A DNA stretch of 64,000 nt, taken from contig CAXXKZ010000011.1 in assembly GCA_963665545.2 (NCBI GenBank), positions 186,001 to 250,000 of the forward strand. The letters run 5' to 3'. How positions within the stretch are numbered: position 1 is the first letter of the stretch; every line of letters begins with the position of its first letter. The position numbers and the translations under genes are program-made. Positions 26,132 through 33,797 of this stretch are shown one piece after another. Source of the DNA: G963665545 sp963665545 (GTDB taxonomy: Bacteria > Pseudomonadota > Gammaproteobacteria > Xanthomonadales > SZUA-36). The notes beneath the pieces are model-generated. The model saw nothing but the letters and a program-made list of their open reading frames with translations. It ran no database searches and had not been told where the DNA came from.

Positions 26132-27253
26132 TCAGGCCTGTTCCAGGGCCTTTTCGGGTGGGGTAAATTCATACCCCAGATCTTGCGCTACATCTTCGTG
26201 GGTCACCATACCCCTGTGCACGTTGAGGCCATTGCGCAAATTGACGTCATCCAACAGGGCCTGGCGACTGCCCTTGGCGGCCAGTGCCAGCACGAATGGG
26301 AGCGTCACATTGTTCAGCGCAAAAGTCGATGTTCGTGGGACTGCCCCGGGCATATTGGCGACGCAGTAGTGGACCACGCCTTCTTCTACAAAAATCGGAT
26401 CAGCGTGCGTTGTCGGGCGCGAGGTTTCGAAGCAACCCCCCTGGTCAATTGCAACGTCCACGACGACCGATCCATTGCGCATTTGGCGAAGGTGCTCGCG
26501 CGTCACCAATTTGGGCGCCGATGCGCCAGGAATAAGTACGCCGCCGATGACCAGGTCGGCGTCCATGACATGGCGTTCTATGGCGTCCGCATTTGAATAG
26601 ACGATTTCAATACGGTTTTCAAACATGCCCTCGAGCGCCCGCATCACATCGGTACTACGGTCCAGCACGACCACGCGCGCACCCATGCCCACGGCCATCT
26701 GCGTGGCGTTCAGACCCACGGTTCCGCCACCAATAATCACGACCTTGGCGGGCGCCACGCCCGGCACGCCGCCCAGCAGTACACCAGAGCCACCACGGGC
26801 CTTTTCCAGACACCAGGCGCCGGCCTGTATGGACAGGCGGCCCGCAACTTCCGACATTGGTGCCAGCAGGGGTAAGCGCCCCGCGTCATCGGTGACAGTC
26901 TCGTAGGCAATACAGGTGGCCCCACTGTCGACCAGATCCCGGGTCTGCTCTGCATCTGGCGCCAGGTGCAGGTAAGTGAATAATGTGTGAGAAGGATTCA
27001 GCATGGCGCGCTCGACGGCCTGCGGCTCCTTGACCTTCACGATCATATCGGCAGACTCGAACACTGCAGAGGCCTGGCCCAGCACCGCTGCGCCCGCCAC
27101 CTGGTAATCACTGTCTTCAACGCCGATGCCCACACCGGCCTGGGTTTCGACAAAAACTTCGTGGCCACGCAAGACCAATTCCCAGACCGAGGCAGGCACC
27201 AGGCCTACGCGGTATTCATGGTTCTTTATTTCCCTGGGTATTCCGATCCTCAT
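26132..27253 (-). CDS. ald: Alanine dehydrogenase
   Basis: NAD-dependent L-alanine dehydrogenase of 373 aa, interconverting alanine with pyruvate and ammonia. The N-terminal MRIGIPREIKNHEYRVGLVP, Rossmann motif VVIIGGGTVGLNATQMA and C-terminal NMPGAVPRTSTFALNN are all hallmark blocks. ATG at 27253 is taken in preference to the TTG two codons earlier; GGGAA lies upstream. It diverges from an Lrp-type gene over an AT-rich region, the standard arrangement for Ald with its regulator. It can recycle the alanine produced by the neighbouring aminotransferase. Confidence 0.93.
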   Translation of the reverse strand: MRIGIPREIKNHEYRVGLVPASVWELVLRGHEVFVETQAGVGIGVEDSDYQVAGAAVLGQASAVFESADMIVKVKEPQAVERAMLNPSHTLFTYLHLAPDAEQTRDLVDSGATCIAYETVTDDAGRLPLLAPMSEVAGRLSIQAGAWCLEKARGGSGVLLGGVPGVAPAKVVIIGGGTVGLNATQMAVGMGARVVVLDRSTDVMRALEGMFENRIEIVYSNADAIERHVMDADLVIGGVLIPGASAPKLVTREHLRQMRNGSVVVDVAIDQGGCFETSRPTTHADPIFVEEGVVHYCVANMPGAVPRTSTFALNNVTLPFVLALAAKGSRQALLDDVNLRNGLNVHRGMVTHEDVAQDLGYEFTPPEKALEQA

Positions 27254-27394
27254 CGCCAAATTCCCAAAAAGTGATTTAGGTAATTTTATCGTGCTTGAGC
27301 GGGATGTTTATTTTGTTTATTTTATTTTTATAGTGTTTTATGCTATTTTCTATCAAAATATCAGCATTAATATCGTAAATGTTCTCAATCTGCC
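27254..27394. promoter_or_regulatory. AT-rich divergent control region of ald and lrp-like gene
   Basis: The 141 bp between the divergent ald and Lrp-type genes are markedly AT-rich, with runs such as TTTATTTTGTTTATTTTA and a partial dyad TATTTTCTATCAAAATA. Lrp/AsnC proteins bind degenerate AT-rich dyads in such regions. No exact operator can be assigned. Confidence 0.5.
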
Positions 27395-27880
27395 GTGACA
27401 GCTGAACCTCGAATACTCGATCGAAAAGACCGACTCATCCTGGACGCCCTGCAGGAAGACGGCAGAATCTCCAATGTGGCGCTGGCCAGAAAAGTTAACC
27501 TCACACCCACCCCCTGTCTCGAACGCGTTCGGCGGCTGGAGCGCGACGGTTTCATTCGTGGGTACACCGCGCTGCTGGACCCGGAAAAAGTCGGTGCCGA
27601 CCTGCTCGTGTTCGTTGAGATCAGCCTGTCCCGGAATTCACCGGGTGGCTTCCGGGCCTTCAGAGAGCAGGCGAACAAGCTGACCGGCATACTGGAATGT
27701 CATCTCGTATCCGGTAATTTCGACTACCTGATCAAGGCTCGCGTGGGCGATATGCACGAATACCGAAAACTGCTTGGGGAGCAAATTCTGGCCTTACCCA
27801 ACGTGGCGGACTCACGCAGCTATATTGTCATGGAGGAGATCAAGGAATCCACCCACCTGCCGCTATTTCGGGACCGTTAA
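27395..27880 (+). CDS. Lrp/AsnC family transcriptional regulator
   Basis: Regulator of 161 aa with an N-terminal winged helix (LDRKDRLILDALQEDGRIS, NVALARKVNLTPTPCLERV) and a C-terminal RAM ligand domain (ECHLVSGNFDYLIKARVGD). The start is GTG at 27395. It diverges from alanine dehydrogenase and probably activates it in response to alanine or another amino acid; this follows from arrangement, not from a mapped site. Confidence 0.9.
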   Translation: MTAEPRILDRKDRLILDALQEDGRISNVALARKVNLTPTPCLERVRRLERDGFIRGYTALLDPEKVGADLLVFVEISLSRNSPGGFRAFREQANKLTGILECHLVSGNFDYLIKARVGDMHEYRKLLGEQILALPNVADSRSYIVMEEIKESTHLPLFRDR

Positions 27881-27935
27881 GGCGTCCCGCTTTGCTTGTG
27901 CCATACTGGTTAACCAAGCCTTCAGCAGAGACCTC

Positions 27936-28859
27936 ATGCAGACGTTGATCTTGCATCACGATGATTGCCGTCACCACGAAACCCCGCGGCGGCATCCGGA
28001 ATCACCTCAGCGCATTGTGCCCGTGCTCAAGGCACTTGAAGATATCCGCGGCACCGAGAAACTGCCGGCGCCGCTGGCGACAGCAGAACAGGTCGGGCGG
28101 GTGCACGACGTTGACTTCTGGGCATCATTGTCCGCGGCCGATACATCGCAGGGTGCTATCTTTCTCGATGCGGATACGGTACTGGGCAACGGATCACTGG
28201 ATGCGGCGCTGCGAGCAAGCGGCGCAGCTTGTTTCGCACTGGATCAGATTTATGCGGGCAAGGCCAGAAATGCGTTTTGCGCGGTGCGGCCTCCCGGACA
28301 CCACGCAGAATCGGCTACGGCCCAGGGCTTTTGCCTGATAAATCATGTTGCTGTCGCGGCCAGGCACGCGCAGCATCAGCATGGCGCGGTGCGCGTCGCA
28401 GTACTCGACTTTGATGTCCATCACGGCAACGGCAGCCAGGCCGTCTTTGAGACATCTCCGGATGTCATGTACATATCCAGCCACCAGATTCCGCTCTACC
28501 CTGGCACCGGCTATCCTGATGAAGTCGGCTGCGGCAACGTACTCAACCTGCCACTGGCACCAGGATCAGGGGGAGAAAAGTTCCGCCAGACCTGGAGCCA
28601 CCTGGGATTACCGGCCCTACACAGCTTTGATCCCGACCTCGTGCTCGTCTCCGCGGGCTTCGACGCTCATGCCAGTGACCCACTCGGACAGATTGAGCTC
28701 GAGGAGAGCGATTTCGACTGGATTACGCGCGAAATCTGCGCCTTTGCCGATGAGCGTTGCGACGGACGTGTTGTATCTGTTCTCGAAGGTGGGTATAGCT
28801 TGGATTCGTTGGCCGCATCGGCCAGGTCGCATGTCGAGGCGCTGACCGCAGAGGCGTAA
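27936..28859 (+). CDS. Histone deacetylase family protein, likely acetylpolyamine amidohydrolase
   Basis: Zinc-dependent deacetylase fold, 307 aa. The active-site blocks are RPPGHHAES (catalytic His-His pair), VAVLDFDVHHGNGSQ (zinc Asp and His), SAGFDAHASDPLG (second zinc Asp) and VLEGGYSLD. ATG at 27936 is the first in-frame ATG after the lrp-type gene. The family includes acetylpolyamine amidohydrolases and acetoin-utilisation proteins. Proximity to a PuuR-like regulator and omega-amino acid aminotransferases favours deacetylation of N-acetylpolyamines; a protein deacetylase role cannot be excluded. It is the last gene before tRNA-Gly. Confidence 0.87.
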   Translation: MQTLILHHDDCRHHETPRRHPESPQRIVPVLKALEDIRGTEKLPAPLATAEQVGRVHDVDFWASLSAADTSQGAIFLDADTVLGNGSLDAALRASGAACFALDQIYAGKARNAFCAVRPPGHHAESATAQGFCLINHVAVAARHAQHQHGAVRVAVLDFDVHHGNGSQAVFETSPDVMYISSHQIPLYPGTGYPDEVGCGNVLNLPLAPGSGGEKFRQTWSHLGLPALHSFDPDLVLVSAGFDAHASDPLGQIELEESDFDWITREICAFADERCDGRVVSVLEGGYSLDSLAASARSHVEALTAEA

Positions 28860-28865
28860 AGATAC

Positions 28866-28939
28866 GCGGGTGTCGTATAAAGGCATTACCCCAGCTTCCC
28901 AAGCTGGAGATGACGGTTCGATTCCGTTCACCCGCTCCA
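28866..28939 (+). tRNA. tRNA-Gly (anticodon CCC)
   Basis: A full cloverleaf can be drawn. Acceptor GCGGGTG pairs with CACCCGC, anticodon stem CCAGC pairs with GCTGG around loop TTCCCAA (anticodon CCC), and T arm ACGG-TTCGATT-CCGT is regular. The discriminator T is followed by an encoded CCA at 28937-28939. An integrase gene begins 180 bp downstream, so the 3' half of this tRNA gene is the likely attachment site of the island. Confidence 0.95.
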
Positions 28940-28997
28940 ATTTAACGTCTATTCACTACCGCTACCTACCAGTAAAACGAGTAATAGAGCAAGGTTC

Positions 28998-29015
28998 AGG
29001 GCTTTTCGCCCTTTT
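28998..29015 (+). terminator. Short rho-independent-like terminator after tRNA-Gly
   Basis: GGGC-TTTTC-GCCC followed by TTTT forms a small GC stem with a short U-tract about 60 bp after the tRNA. The stem is only four or five pairs, so it is weak. Confidence 0.4.
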
Positions 29016-29053
29016 GATGCTAACCACCGGTAGTTGGAGGTAGATGCTGGACA

Positions 29054-29114
29054 TACCCCCAATTGAGGGGTATATTTGGGGGTACCAGACGCAAAACCCC
29101 CATCAAGTACCCCC
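29054..29114. repeat. Repeated TACCCCC motifs, probable integrase arm sites
   Basis: TACCCCC or its complement occurs at 29054-29060, 29066-29072 (GAGGGGTA, one mismatch), 29078-29084 and 29108-29114, with a further ACCCCC at 29096-29101. Such clusters between a tRNA and a P4-type integrase are commonly arm-type binding sites for the integrase N-terminal domain and can also autoregulate int. The assignment is by position and repetition. Confidence 0.55.
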
Positions 29115-29116
29115 AC

Positions 29117-30346
29117 ATGGCCCGTGTACGTGACAAACTGACCGACCCGAAGATCCGTCAAGCCAGGGGTAAGGAAAAGGCTTACAAGCTATCTGACGGC
29201 GCTGGCATGTTCTTACTGGTAACATCGGCCGGCCAAAAGTACTGGCGGTTGAAGTACCGATTCGGTGGAAAGGAGAAAACCCTGGCCCTGGGCGTTTATC
29301 CAGACGTGAAATTGGCAGCCGCTCGCAGAAAGCGCAGAGACGCCCGCGATTTGCTGGACGCCGGCAAAGATCCCGGCCTGGCGAAGAAGGAAGAAAAACG
29401 GCTTCAGACCATGCAAGCTCAAAGCACGTTCGAGGCAGTGGCGCGGGAATGGCATAGCAAACAGAAAGACAACTGGACACCCCGTCACGCGGAGAAAGTA
29501 CTCACCAGCCTGGAATCGAATATTTTCCCCGCCCTGGGTACTCGGCCGATTGCCGACATTACACCACCCGAATTGCTGGACGTGTTACGCGTGATCGAGC
29601 ATCGAGGCTCCCTGTACGTTGCGGGTAATGTTCTCCAACGCTGTGGTGCCGTGTTTCGCTATGCCATTGCCAGTTGCAGGTCCAAGAGGAACCCGGCCGC
29701 GGATCTGAAAGGTGCTTTGAAGCCACCAAAGGTCACGCACTTCGCAAGCCTGAGCGCAAAAGACCTGCCAAAGTTTCTGGACAAGCTGGATCAATACCAC
29801 GGACACAAGATCACACAACTGGCCACTCGCCTGCTGATGCTCACGTTTGTCCGTACAGGTGAGCTGCGGGCTGCCAAGTGGGAAGAATTTGATATTGAAA
29901 ACCGCTTGTGGCGAATACCTGCCGCACGGATGAAGATGGGCGTCGAGCATTTGGTGCCGCTATCCGATCAGGCCATTGAGTGCCTGGCTGAAATTCAGGA
30001 AATAAGCGGTGGTTATTCCCTTGTCTTTCCCGGCCGCAATAATATCAACAAGCCGTTGAGCGAGAACACCGTGCTTTACTGTCTATACCGCATGGGCTAC
30101 CACGGCCGCGCCACCGGTCACGGATTCAGAAGCACTGCCAGCACGATCCTGAATGAAACCGGGTTCCCATCTGATGCGATCGAGAGACAACTGGCGCACG
30201 GTGAGCGTGACAAGGTGCGGGCCGCTTACAACAAAGCCCTGTACCTGGATAAGCGCACAAAGATGATGCAAGCCTGGGCCGATTACCTGGACAGCGTGAA
30301 AGACGAACCTAAAAAGGTTGTGCCGATTAGACGAAAGAAAGCATGA
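29117..30346 (+). CDS. int: P4-type tyrosine integrase
   Basis: Site-specific tyrosine recombinase of 409 aa. The N-terminal DUF4102 arm-binding domain (KLSDGAGMFLLVTSAGQKYW, KTLALGVYPDVKLAAAR) is followed by a core-binding domain and a catalytic domain with Arg in TFVRTGELRAAKW, HGFRSTAST, the histidine of LAHGERDK and the nucleophile Tyr in RAAYNKALY. ATG at 29117 (MARVRDKLTD) is the family start; the reading frame is open further upstream. Next to tRNA-Gly(CCC) it marks the left end of an integrated island. No right attachment copy was found in the window. Confidence 0.93.
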   Translation: MARVRDKLTDPKIRQARGKEKAYKLSDGAGMFLLVTSAGQKYWRLKYRFGGKEKTLALGVYPDVKLAAARRKRRDARDLLDAGKDPGLAKKEEKRLQTMQAQSTFEAVAREWHSKQKDNWTPRHAEKVLTSLESNIFPALGTRPIADITPPELLDVLRVIEHRGSLYVAGNVLQRCGAVFRYAIASCRSKRNPAADLKGALKPPKVTHFASLSAKDLPKFLDKLDQYHGHKITQLATRLLMLTFVRTGELRAAKWEEFDIENRLWRIPAARMKMGVEHLVPLSDQAIECLAEIQEISGGYSLVFPGRNNINKPLSENTVLYCLYRMGYHGRATGHGFRSTASTILNETGFPSDAIERQLAHGERDKVRAAYNKALYLDKRTKMMQAWADYLDSVKDEPKKVVPIRRKKA

Positions 30347-30439
30347 CGCATTGCCGGCCATAGGTTAGCTACCGAACAGCGGGCACCCCACCGGCCCCTG
30401 GCCGGCGACTTCATTGATGGGGATTCTCAGGGGAAGAAT

Positions 30440-30889
30440 ATGCCAATTCCTGAACCCGACTACTTTGCTCTCGAAGATATTGCTGAACGATGGTCCGATC
30501 TTTTGAAAAAGACAATCAGCCTTGAATACCTACATGGTTTGAGTGCATCCGGCCAGCTAGAAATTCAGGAAGTGCTCGACTCTGAAGTCATCGGGCCTAG
30601 TCACCATTCCGAATCTCTTGATCCCTCATCATCAGGCTTCCTATCCGCGCTCTCGGGCCCGGAGACCAAAGTCACTTCCCGGTACTTCGTCATAAAAGAG
30701 GAGCGTGACCGTTTCGAAAAAGAGCACTTTGAGTCAGGAGCGAAAAATAATGTTTCTCCGAAGACTAAAGGAGCCTATCTCAAGTTGATAGGGTACATGG
30801 CAGTCAGATTGGCCGATAAAGATAGTTTGACCATGCGATCGAAAGAAGTGCGCAGCCTCGAATCGCTACTGGCACGACTGGCGAGGTGA
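30440..30889 (+). pseudogene. Hypothetical island protein, 3' end interrupted by IS256 copy A
   Basis: Unrecognised protein, 149 aa as read, hydrophilic and charged, with no signal peptide or membrane span. GGGGAA precedes ATG at 30440. The stop at 30887-30889 is created by the insertion: the 9-bp target TGGCGAGGT is duplicated at 30879-30887 and 32273-32281. Removing the element lets the frame continue LARLARSEREVRCRSE to a TAG at 32311. Thus only the last dozen or so residues are lost and the product may still work. It follows the integrase by 93 bp and is native island cargo. Confidence 0.55.
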
Positions 30890-32272
30890 GCTATTGTCAA
30901 ATCTGGTGTTTAGCCATTTGATTCAAGCGGCGACCTGATCAATCTCTTTTACCTCGATCCCATCTTTGAATTTCACCCCCGTAATCACCTTGGCCAGGTA
31001 ATCAAAGCCGCGTAGCCGGCGCCATTTCTTTTCCGCACACTGGCTCAATTTGAACATCATATGCAACATGCCATTGCGCGTCAGACAACCTTTGGATCTT
31101 TTGGTCCGGTGGCGGATGGTGGCAAAGGTGGATTCAATCGGGTTGCTGGTCCGGATGCTCTGCCAGTGTTGGGCCGGAAAATCATAAAATGCCAACAGTT
31201 CATCCCGATCCTTGAGCAAACAGCTCGTCGCTTTCGGGTATTTCGCCTCAAAGATCTCAATAAACAAATCAAACGCCTTGTTTGCATCATCCTTGGTTTC
31301 CGCCTGCCAGATGGCGTGCAGGGCCTGCTTGGCTTTGGGTTGTGCGGATTTCGGCAAACAATTCAGTACATTCATGGTCTTGTGCATCCAGCAGCGTTGC
31401 TGGCGGCTGGCCGGAAAGATTTCATCCAGCGCCGCCCAAAAACCCATCGCACCATCACCAATCGCCAGTTGTGGGGCGCTCATGCCGCGCGACTTCAGAT
31501 TCAGCAACACCTCACGCCAACTCTGAGTCGATTCTCGCACCCCGTCCTCAATCGCCAGAAAATGTTTTTCGCCGCGTTCATTGACACCAATGATCACCAG
31601 CGCGCAGAGCTTGGCATCCTCCGCCCGCAGCCCACTGTAGACACCATCAGCCCAGACATACACCCACCGGTCCTGTCCCAGGCGACGCTGGCTCCACGCT
31701 CGATATTCCTCCGCCCATACCTGTTTCAGGCGGGATACCGTGCTGGCCGACAGACCCTGTGCCTGCGGGCCCACCAGTACCCGCAACGCCTCAGCCATCT
31801 CACCGCTGGATACCCCTTTGAGGTACAACCACGGAATGGCTGCCTCGAAAGTCGCTGTCTTGCGCACATATGGCGGCACCAGCACCGACTGAAAACTCAC
31901 TGCTTCACCGGTCTTCGAGCGCACCTTGGGAATTCTCACCCGGATCGGTCCCAGGCCGGTCTGCAACTCACGTTCTGGCAGGTAACCGTTGCGCACCACA
32001 CCGGCATGACCTGATTCGGTACGCCAATCCTGATACTTGGCCAGCAGCTCCTGGACTTCACTTTCCACCGCTTCGGCGAGCAGCTTCCGGGCGCCTTCTT
32101 TGAGCAATTCGGTCAACGGATCGGCACTGATTGCTCGACGTTCCAGTTCAATAACATTATTCTTGTTCATAGTGGCGTATCTCCTTTGGTTGCTTTGAAG
32201 TTTGGTAACAACAAATCAACCAGATACGCCGCTTTTTTTCAACTGCTCAAACACCAGATTCGATCATAACTC
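30888..32272 (-). mobile_element. IS256-family element, copy A (complete, 9-bp TSD)
   Basis: 1385-bp element with imperfect terminal inverted repeats: GAGCTATTGTCAAATCTGG at 30888 and, reading inward from 32272, GAGTTATGATCGAATCTGG. It is flanked by the direct repeat TGGCGAGGT. It carries one transposase gene on the minus strand and serves as the reference for the other six copies. Confidence 0.95.
30923..32170 (-). CDS. IS256-family transposase (copy A)
   Basis: Mutator-type DDE transposase of 415 aa that moves the element by a copy-out mechanism in this family. The acidic triad is visible as D in VWADGVYSGLR, D in LAIGDGAMGFW and E in NPIESTFATIR; CWMHKTMNVL is the conserved C/H block. GGAGATACGCCACT precedes ATG 32170. 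The product is identical to those of copies D and E. Confidence 0.96.
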   Translation of the reverse strand: MNKNNVIELERRAISADPLTELLKEGARKLLAEAVESEVQELLAKYQDWRTESGHAGVVRNGYLPERELQTGLGPIRVRIPKVRSKTGEAVSFQSVLVPPYVRKTATFEAAIPWLYLKGVSSGEMAEALRVLVGPQAQGLSASTVSRLKQVWAEEYRAWSQRRLGQDRWVYVWADGVYSGLRAEDAKLCALVIIGVNERGEKHFLAIEDGVRESTQSWREVLLNLKSRGMSAPQLAIGDGAMGFWAALDEIFPASRQQRCWMHKTMNVLNCLPKSAQPKAKQALHAIWQAETKDDANKAFDLFIEIFEAKYPKATSCLLKDRDELLAFYDFPAQHWQSIRTSNPIESTFATIRHRTKRSKGCLTRNGMLHMMFKLSQCAEKKWRRLRGFDYLAKVITGVKFKDGIEVKEIDQVAA

Positions 32273-32328
32273 TGGCGAGGTCGGAAAGAGAGGTGAGATG
32301 CCGGTCGGAATAGTGCGAAGATCATGGA

Positions 32329-32580
32329 ATGCCTGCTAAACGGTCAACAATACATGGTATCAATGAACTCATGGATCCATTCAAGGAGCTGAATGATAAA
32401 GTCAGCAGCCGAAACTTTGCATCTGACGTCGATCAAGCTGCCGTCCCCGTTGGCGAGATTCGGAGAGTAAGCCGGGAACTGGATCATGAAATTCAGGAGT
32501 CGAGAGCCCGCACTCCAAATCAGCAGGACCCATATAATGAGGGGCGACAGTCAGACCGACACGATCAAAATACCGCGTAG
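32329..32580 (+). CDS. Small hypothetical protein
   Basis: Unrecognised 83-aa hydrophilic open frame with many D, R, Q and E residues and no hydrophobic segment. The upstream ribosome site is poor, and an internal ATG (MDPFKELNDKV) preceded by weak purines is possible. It follows copy A and the interrupted hypothetical gene on the same strand. It could be residual island cargo or chance; composition favours coding only slightly. Confidence 0.3.
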   Translation: MPAKRSTIHGINELMDPFKELNDKVSSRNFASDVDQAAVPVGEIRRVSRELDHEIQESRARTPNQQDPYNEGRQSDRHDQNTA

Positions 32581-32964
32581 GCACTGGTAACCATCGAATC
32601 CGACTCCCTTGATGGCAGCAGCCAACGAATCAGTGAGCGTTGTGGGTAAACTGAGGCACTATCTAAAAGTACAGCCAGTTTGATTTGTATCATCCGGAGG
32701 GCAAACCATTCCTCGTTTTAAGGCAAATTGGGTGATTACCCGGAACAAGTCCGGATGGAATTAAAAAAGTAACCATCATGGCAACGAAAAACAATCCTGT
32801 TGAATCTGCGGAATGCGGCAATGAGGTCGATCCATCGAGAGACACCGCCGGAACCAAGGTGGCGTGTCCACAATAGTGGAGGTGAGGACCGAAAATAGAA
32901 AACACAGGATGTGAGCCATGGATATGAGGGTGCCAAGTGATAGCAAAATTTGCAATAGAATCAA

Positions 32965-33107
32965 ACGACACAGATTATCGGGACCCACAGCTTTTCTTTC
33001 AGTACTGCAAGCTGCTGCCGTAATGCCAAGTTCTCAAGAGTTAGATCACGTTGAGCGCGCAACGCTGATAACAGTGTTGTCAACAGGATTTCAAGCCATT
33101 TAAACAT
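32965..33107 (-). pseudogene. N-terminal remnant of an rve-type transposase/integrase
   Basis: From ATG 33107 the minus strand reads MFKWLEILLTTLLSALRAQ then LTLENLALRQQLAVLK. This matches the start of a common DDE transposase family whose N-terminus contains ENLALRHQLAVL. The frame decays after about 45 residues, and no catalytic domain follows. Confidence 0.5.
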
Positions 33108-33171
33108 GACCCTTAGACTAAAGCACCGGCTTGAAAACCTGTAATAAAATTAACGCAGACGAGTTTATGGG

Positions 33172-33630
33172 AGGGACAGGCATCTCGACGAGGTTTTCGT
33201 GCGGATCAATGGCGATACCTACTACCTTTGGAGGGCGGTCGACCACGAAGGCGAAGTCCTCGAAGTATTCGTTACCAAGAAGCGAGATCGTAACGCTGCG
33301 TTGAGGTTTCTGAAGAAGGCAATGAAACGAAACGGCCGTCCGCAAGTGATCGTAACCGATCGTCTCAGATCTTACCAGGCCGCAATGCGCGAGATCGGGA
33401 ATGGAGCGCGTCAGGAAACCGGCCGTTGGCTTCACAATCGAGCCGAAAATTCACATCAGCCCTTCCATCGACAAGAGCGCGCAATGGCGAAATTCAGGAG
33501 CGCAATGTCGCTACAGAAATTCACTGCCGTGCATGCCTCAATTCACAATCACTTCAACCAAGAACGCCACTTATACAGCCGCAAGAATTTCAAGCTTAAT
33601 CGCTCCGCCGCCCTCACAGAGGTGTCAGCC
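33172..33630 (+). pseudogene. IS6-family transposase fragment
   Basis: The frame from about 33172 reads HLDEVFVRINGDTYYLWRAV, a hallmark of IS6/IS26-type DDE transposases. The second Asp is in VIVTDRLRSY and the Glu in RAENSHQPFHRQERAM. The N-terminal zinc/HTH region (about 70 residues) is missing, and after SAALTE the sequence changes to unrelated DNA. No inverted repeats were found, so this is an inactive remnant. Confidence 0.8.
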
Positions 33631-33797
33631 CAGAGGCCTTCGAGGCAGCTTCACTGTGAAGCTCGCCAGTGTCCAGAAATCCGGGTCACTCCATCGGGGT
33701 GGAGTCAATGACAACGAGAGGCGCGGATTCAGCACCAACACTGGCAACAACAACTTCGGTTTCATCACTGCTTCTCCTTCCATTTTTGAGGAGCCCG

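Noticed and set aside
31061..32014. Long open frame antisense to the IS256 transposase (317 codons, seen in every copy)
   Set aside because: It mirrors the transposase gene, recurs only because the element recurs, and its product matches no recognisable domain.
32690..32971. Open frames on the minus strand (up to 93 codons) next to the rve-type remnant
   Set aside because: Three overlapping frames give equally poor, hydrophobic, Cys/His-rich translations with no family pattern; likely decayed DNA.
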